From NCBI RefSeq assembly GCF_002934685.1, contig NZ_NKHL01000118.1, positions 62,001 through 126,000 of the forward strand: a DNA stretch of 64,000 nt. Direction: 5' to 3'. A program made the translations under genes and the position numbers. A model generated the notes under the pieces. The model had not been told where the DNA came from. It saw nothing but the letters and a program-made list of their open reading frames with translations, and made no database searches. This document shows positions 62,792 to 64,000 of the stretch, one piece after another. The DNA is from Pseudomonas bohemica (GTDB lineage: Bacteria; Pseudomonadota; Gammaproteobacteria; Pseudomonadales; Pseudomonadaceae). Each line of letters begins with the position of its first letter. Position 1 is the stretch's first letter.

Positions 62792-64000
62792 GCGAGCAGA
62801 AACGTTTGGTCGTCGAAGGCTTGTCCATCGAATTCGCCGGGCAGTCGGTGGTGCGTAACCTCTCGTTCACCCTGGAGCCGGGCAAGACGCTGGCGCTGGT
62901 CGGCGAATCGGGATCGGGCAAGAGCGTGACCGCACGCAGCCTGATTGGCCTGGCGGGCGAGGGCGCGCAGGTCACGGCACGCCAGTTGAATTACGCAGGG
63001 CGGGATCTGTTGAACCTCTCGGAGCGTGGCTGGCGCGACCTGCGCGGCAAGGACATCGGCTTTGTACTGCAGGACGCGTTGGTGTCGCTGGACCCGTTGC
63101 GGCCGGTCGGCAAGGAAATCCTCGAAGTGCTGGAAACCCACCGCTGGGGCGACCGCAACAGCCGTGGCGAACGGGTTATCGAGTTGTTGGAAACGGTGGG
63201 CGTTCCCGAGCCGCGGCTGCGCGCCCGTCAGCGTCCGGACCAACTGTCAGGCGGCCTGCGACAACGGGCATTGATCGCCAGCGCCCTGGCGTTGAATCCA
63301 GGCCTTGTGATCGCCGACGAACCCACTACCGCACTCGATGCCACGGTTCAGGCGCAGATTCTCGACGTCTTGCAGCAGATCAAGGCTCGCGGCGATTCGC
63401 TGCTGATCATCAGCCATGACCTTGCGGTGGTGGCGCAACTGGCGGACGAAGTGTTGGTGCTGCGTCACGGCGAGGTCGTTGAGCAGGGGCCGATGGAGCA
63501 GGTGCTGCGTAATCCCCGCCATGCCTACACCCGCTCGTTGCTCGATGCGGTGCCCGCCGAACATGCGCGGGGCACGCGTCTTTCGCCCGAACACGGTGCC
63601 GTGCCCGTTCAGCAGCGCTCGGGTATCGATTCGCCGGTGTTGCTGACCGCCAATGGCCTTGGCAAGCGTTATGTCGGGCCGGATCAGCAAATCCGTCAGG
63701 TGGTCGACGGCGTCAGCTTTGAGCTTCGCGCCGGTCGCACGCTGGGCATCGTCGGTGAGTCAGGTTCCGGCAAGACCACCGTGGCACGCATCGCCCTGGG
63801 CCTGCTGGAGCCGGATGCCGGTGAGGTGCAGTTTTTGCACGTGCCCTGGACCGGCGCCGGCAGTGGACGGGTCGAGGAGAAGAGCCGACGGCTGCATCGT
63901 CGGGACATCAGCGTGATCTACCAGGATCCACTCAGCTCGTTCGATCCGCGCTGGAGCGTCGGGCAGATTCTCGCTGATGCGCTGGACGTGGCCGGTATCC
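62788..64000 (+). CDS. ABC ATPase with two nucleotide-binding domains (DppD-DppF fusion), second system, partial
   Basis: The reading frame is open from ATG 62788 to the window edge (404 codons seen). Domain one: GESGSGKSVTARSL near 38-51, LSGGLRQRALIASAL, VIADEPTTALDATVQAQ, IISHDLAVVAQL. The second domain begins with GIVGESGSGKTTVARIALGL and reaches YQDPLSSFDPRWSVGQIL before the sequence ends. It completes the second importer with the genes at 59257, 60939 and 61928. It overlaps the permease by ATGA. The C-terminal part is outside the window. Confidence 0.93.
   Translation, partial: MSEQKRLVVEGLSIEFAGQSVVRNLSFTLEPGKTLALVGESGSGKSVTARSLIGLAGEGAQVTARQLNYAGRDLLNLSERGWRDLRGKDIGFVLQDALVSLDPLRPVGKEILEVLETHRWGDRNSRGERVIELLETVGVPEPRLRARQRPDQLSGGLRQRALIASALALNPGLVIADEPTTALDATVQAQILDVLQQIKARGDSLLIISHDLAVVAQLADEVLVLRHGEVVEQGPMEQVLRNPRHAYTRSLLDAVPAEHARGTRLSPEHGAVPVQQRSGIDSPVLLTANGLGKRYVGPDQQIRQVVDGVSFELRAGRTLGIVGESGSGKTTVARIALGLLEPDAGEVQFLHVPWTGAGSGRVEEKSRRLHRRDISVIYQDPLSSFDPRWSVGQILADALDVAGI

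Overview
The window looks like a chromosomal segment of a fluorescent or syringae-group Pseudomonas. It is GC-rich and gene-dense, with short intergenic gaps that carry REP-like inverted repeats built on GAGCTTGCTCACGAA-type cores. The gene content fits: a DUF2790 secreted protein, a DUF3203-like protein, phosphatidylcholine synthase, a GlgE/TreS-maltokinase/GlgB operon, and several sulfur-scavenging loci. I saw no rRNA, tRNA, CRISPR array, insertion sequence or phage gene. The species cannot be named from sequence reading alone.

Layout. 0-4 kb: an SDR oxidoreductase convergent with a MocR-type regulator, a DUF3203-like small protein, MgtC and a proline-rich micro-protein. 4.1-11.8 kb: the GlgE operon (glgE, a treS-maltokinase fusion, glgB) turning trehalose into alpha-glucan. 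12.2-16 kb: an SH3-domain envelope protein and two MFS transporters. 16.1-21.2 kb: genes around glutathione and cysteine (gamma-glutamyltransferase, a MalY/PatB C-S lyase, a cysteine desulfurase divergent from an Lrp/AsnC regulator).

21.3-28.7 kb: the most striking block. One unbroken plus-strand operon holds a GntR regulator with a palindromic operator, a flavoprotein resembling the alpha subunit of APS reductase (AprA), an 8-cysteine ferredoxin resembling AprB, a sulfonate/nitrate-type ABC importer whose binding protein carries an extra NosL-like C-terminal domain, a HEAT-repeat protein and a DUF971 protein. It ends at a strong bidirectional terminator. I do not recognise a named pathway for it and rank it the best candidate for an undescribed system.

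28.8-35.8 kb: phosphatidylcholine synthase, a small exported protein, rlhA (23S rRNA hydroxylation), a RidA-family protein, an SDR gene broken by a one-base deletion, an oxaloacetate decarboxylase-like enzyme and a DUF2790 protein. 35.9-44.9 kb: an accessory-looking patchwork of GNAT acetyltransferases, HAD hydrolases (one frameshifted), a nucleotidyltransferase, a Nudix hydrolase, a TauD-family dioxygenase, a divergent transcarbamoylase-like protein, an MFS exporter with a CA repeat in its leader, and a methyltransferase.

45-64 kb: a TonB-dependent receptor faces a long plus-strand locus with two complete peptide/nickel-type ABC importers, two flavin-dependent monooxygenases of the NtaA/SnaA/DszA class, a SfnB/DszC-like acyl-CoA-dehydrogenase-fold enzyme and a Tas-type aldo-keto reductase. 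By family precedent this locus takes up an organosulfur (or similar) compound and cleaves it oxidatively to release sulfur. The last gene runs off the right edge.
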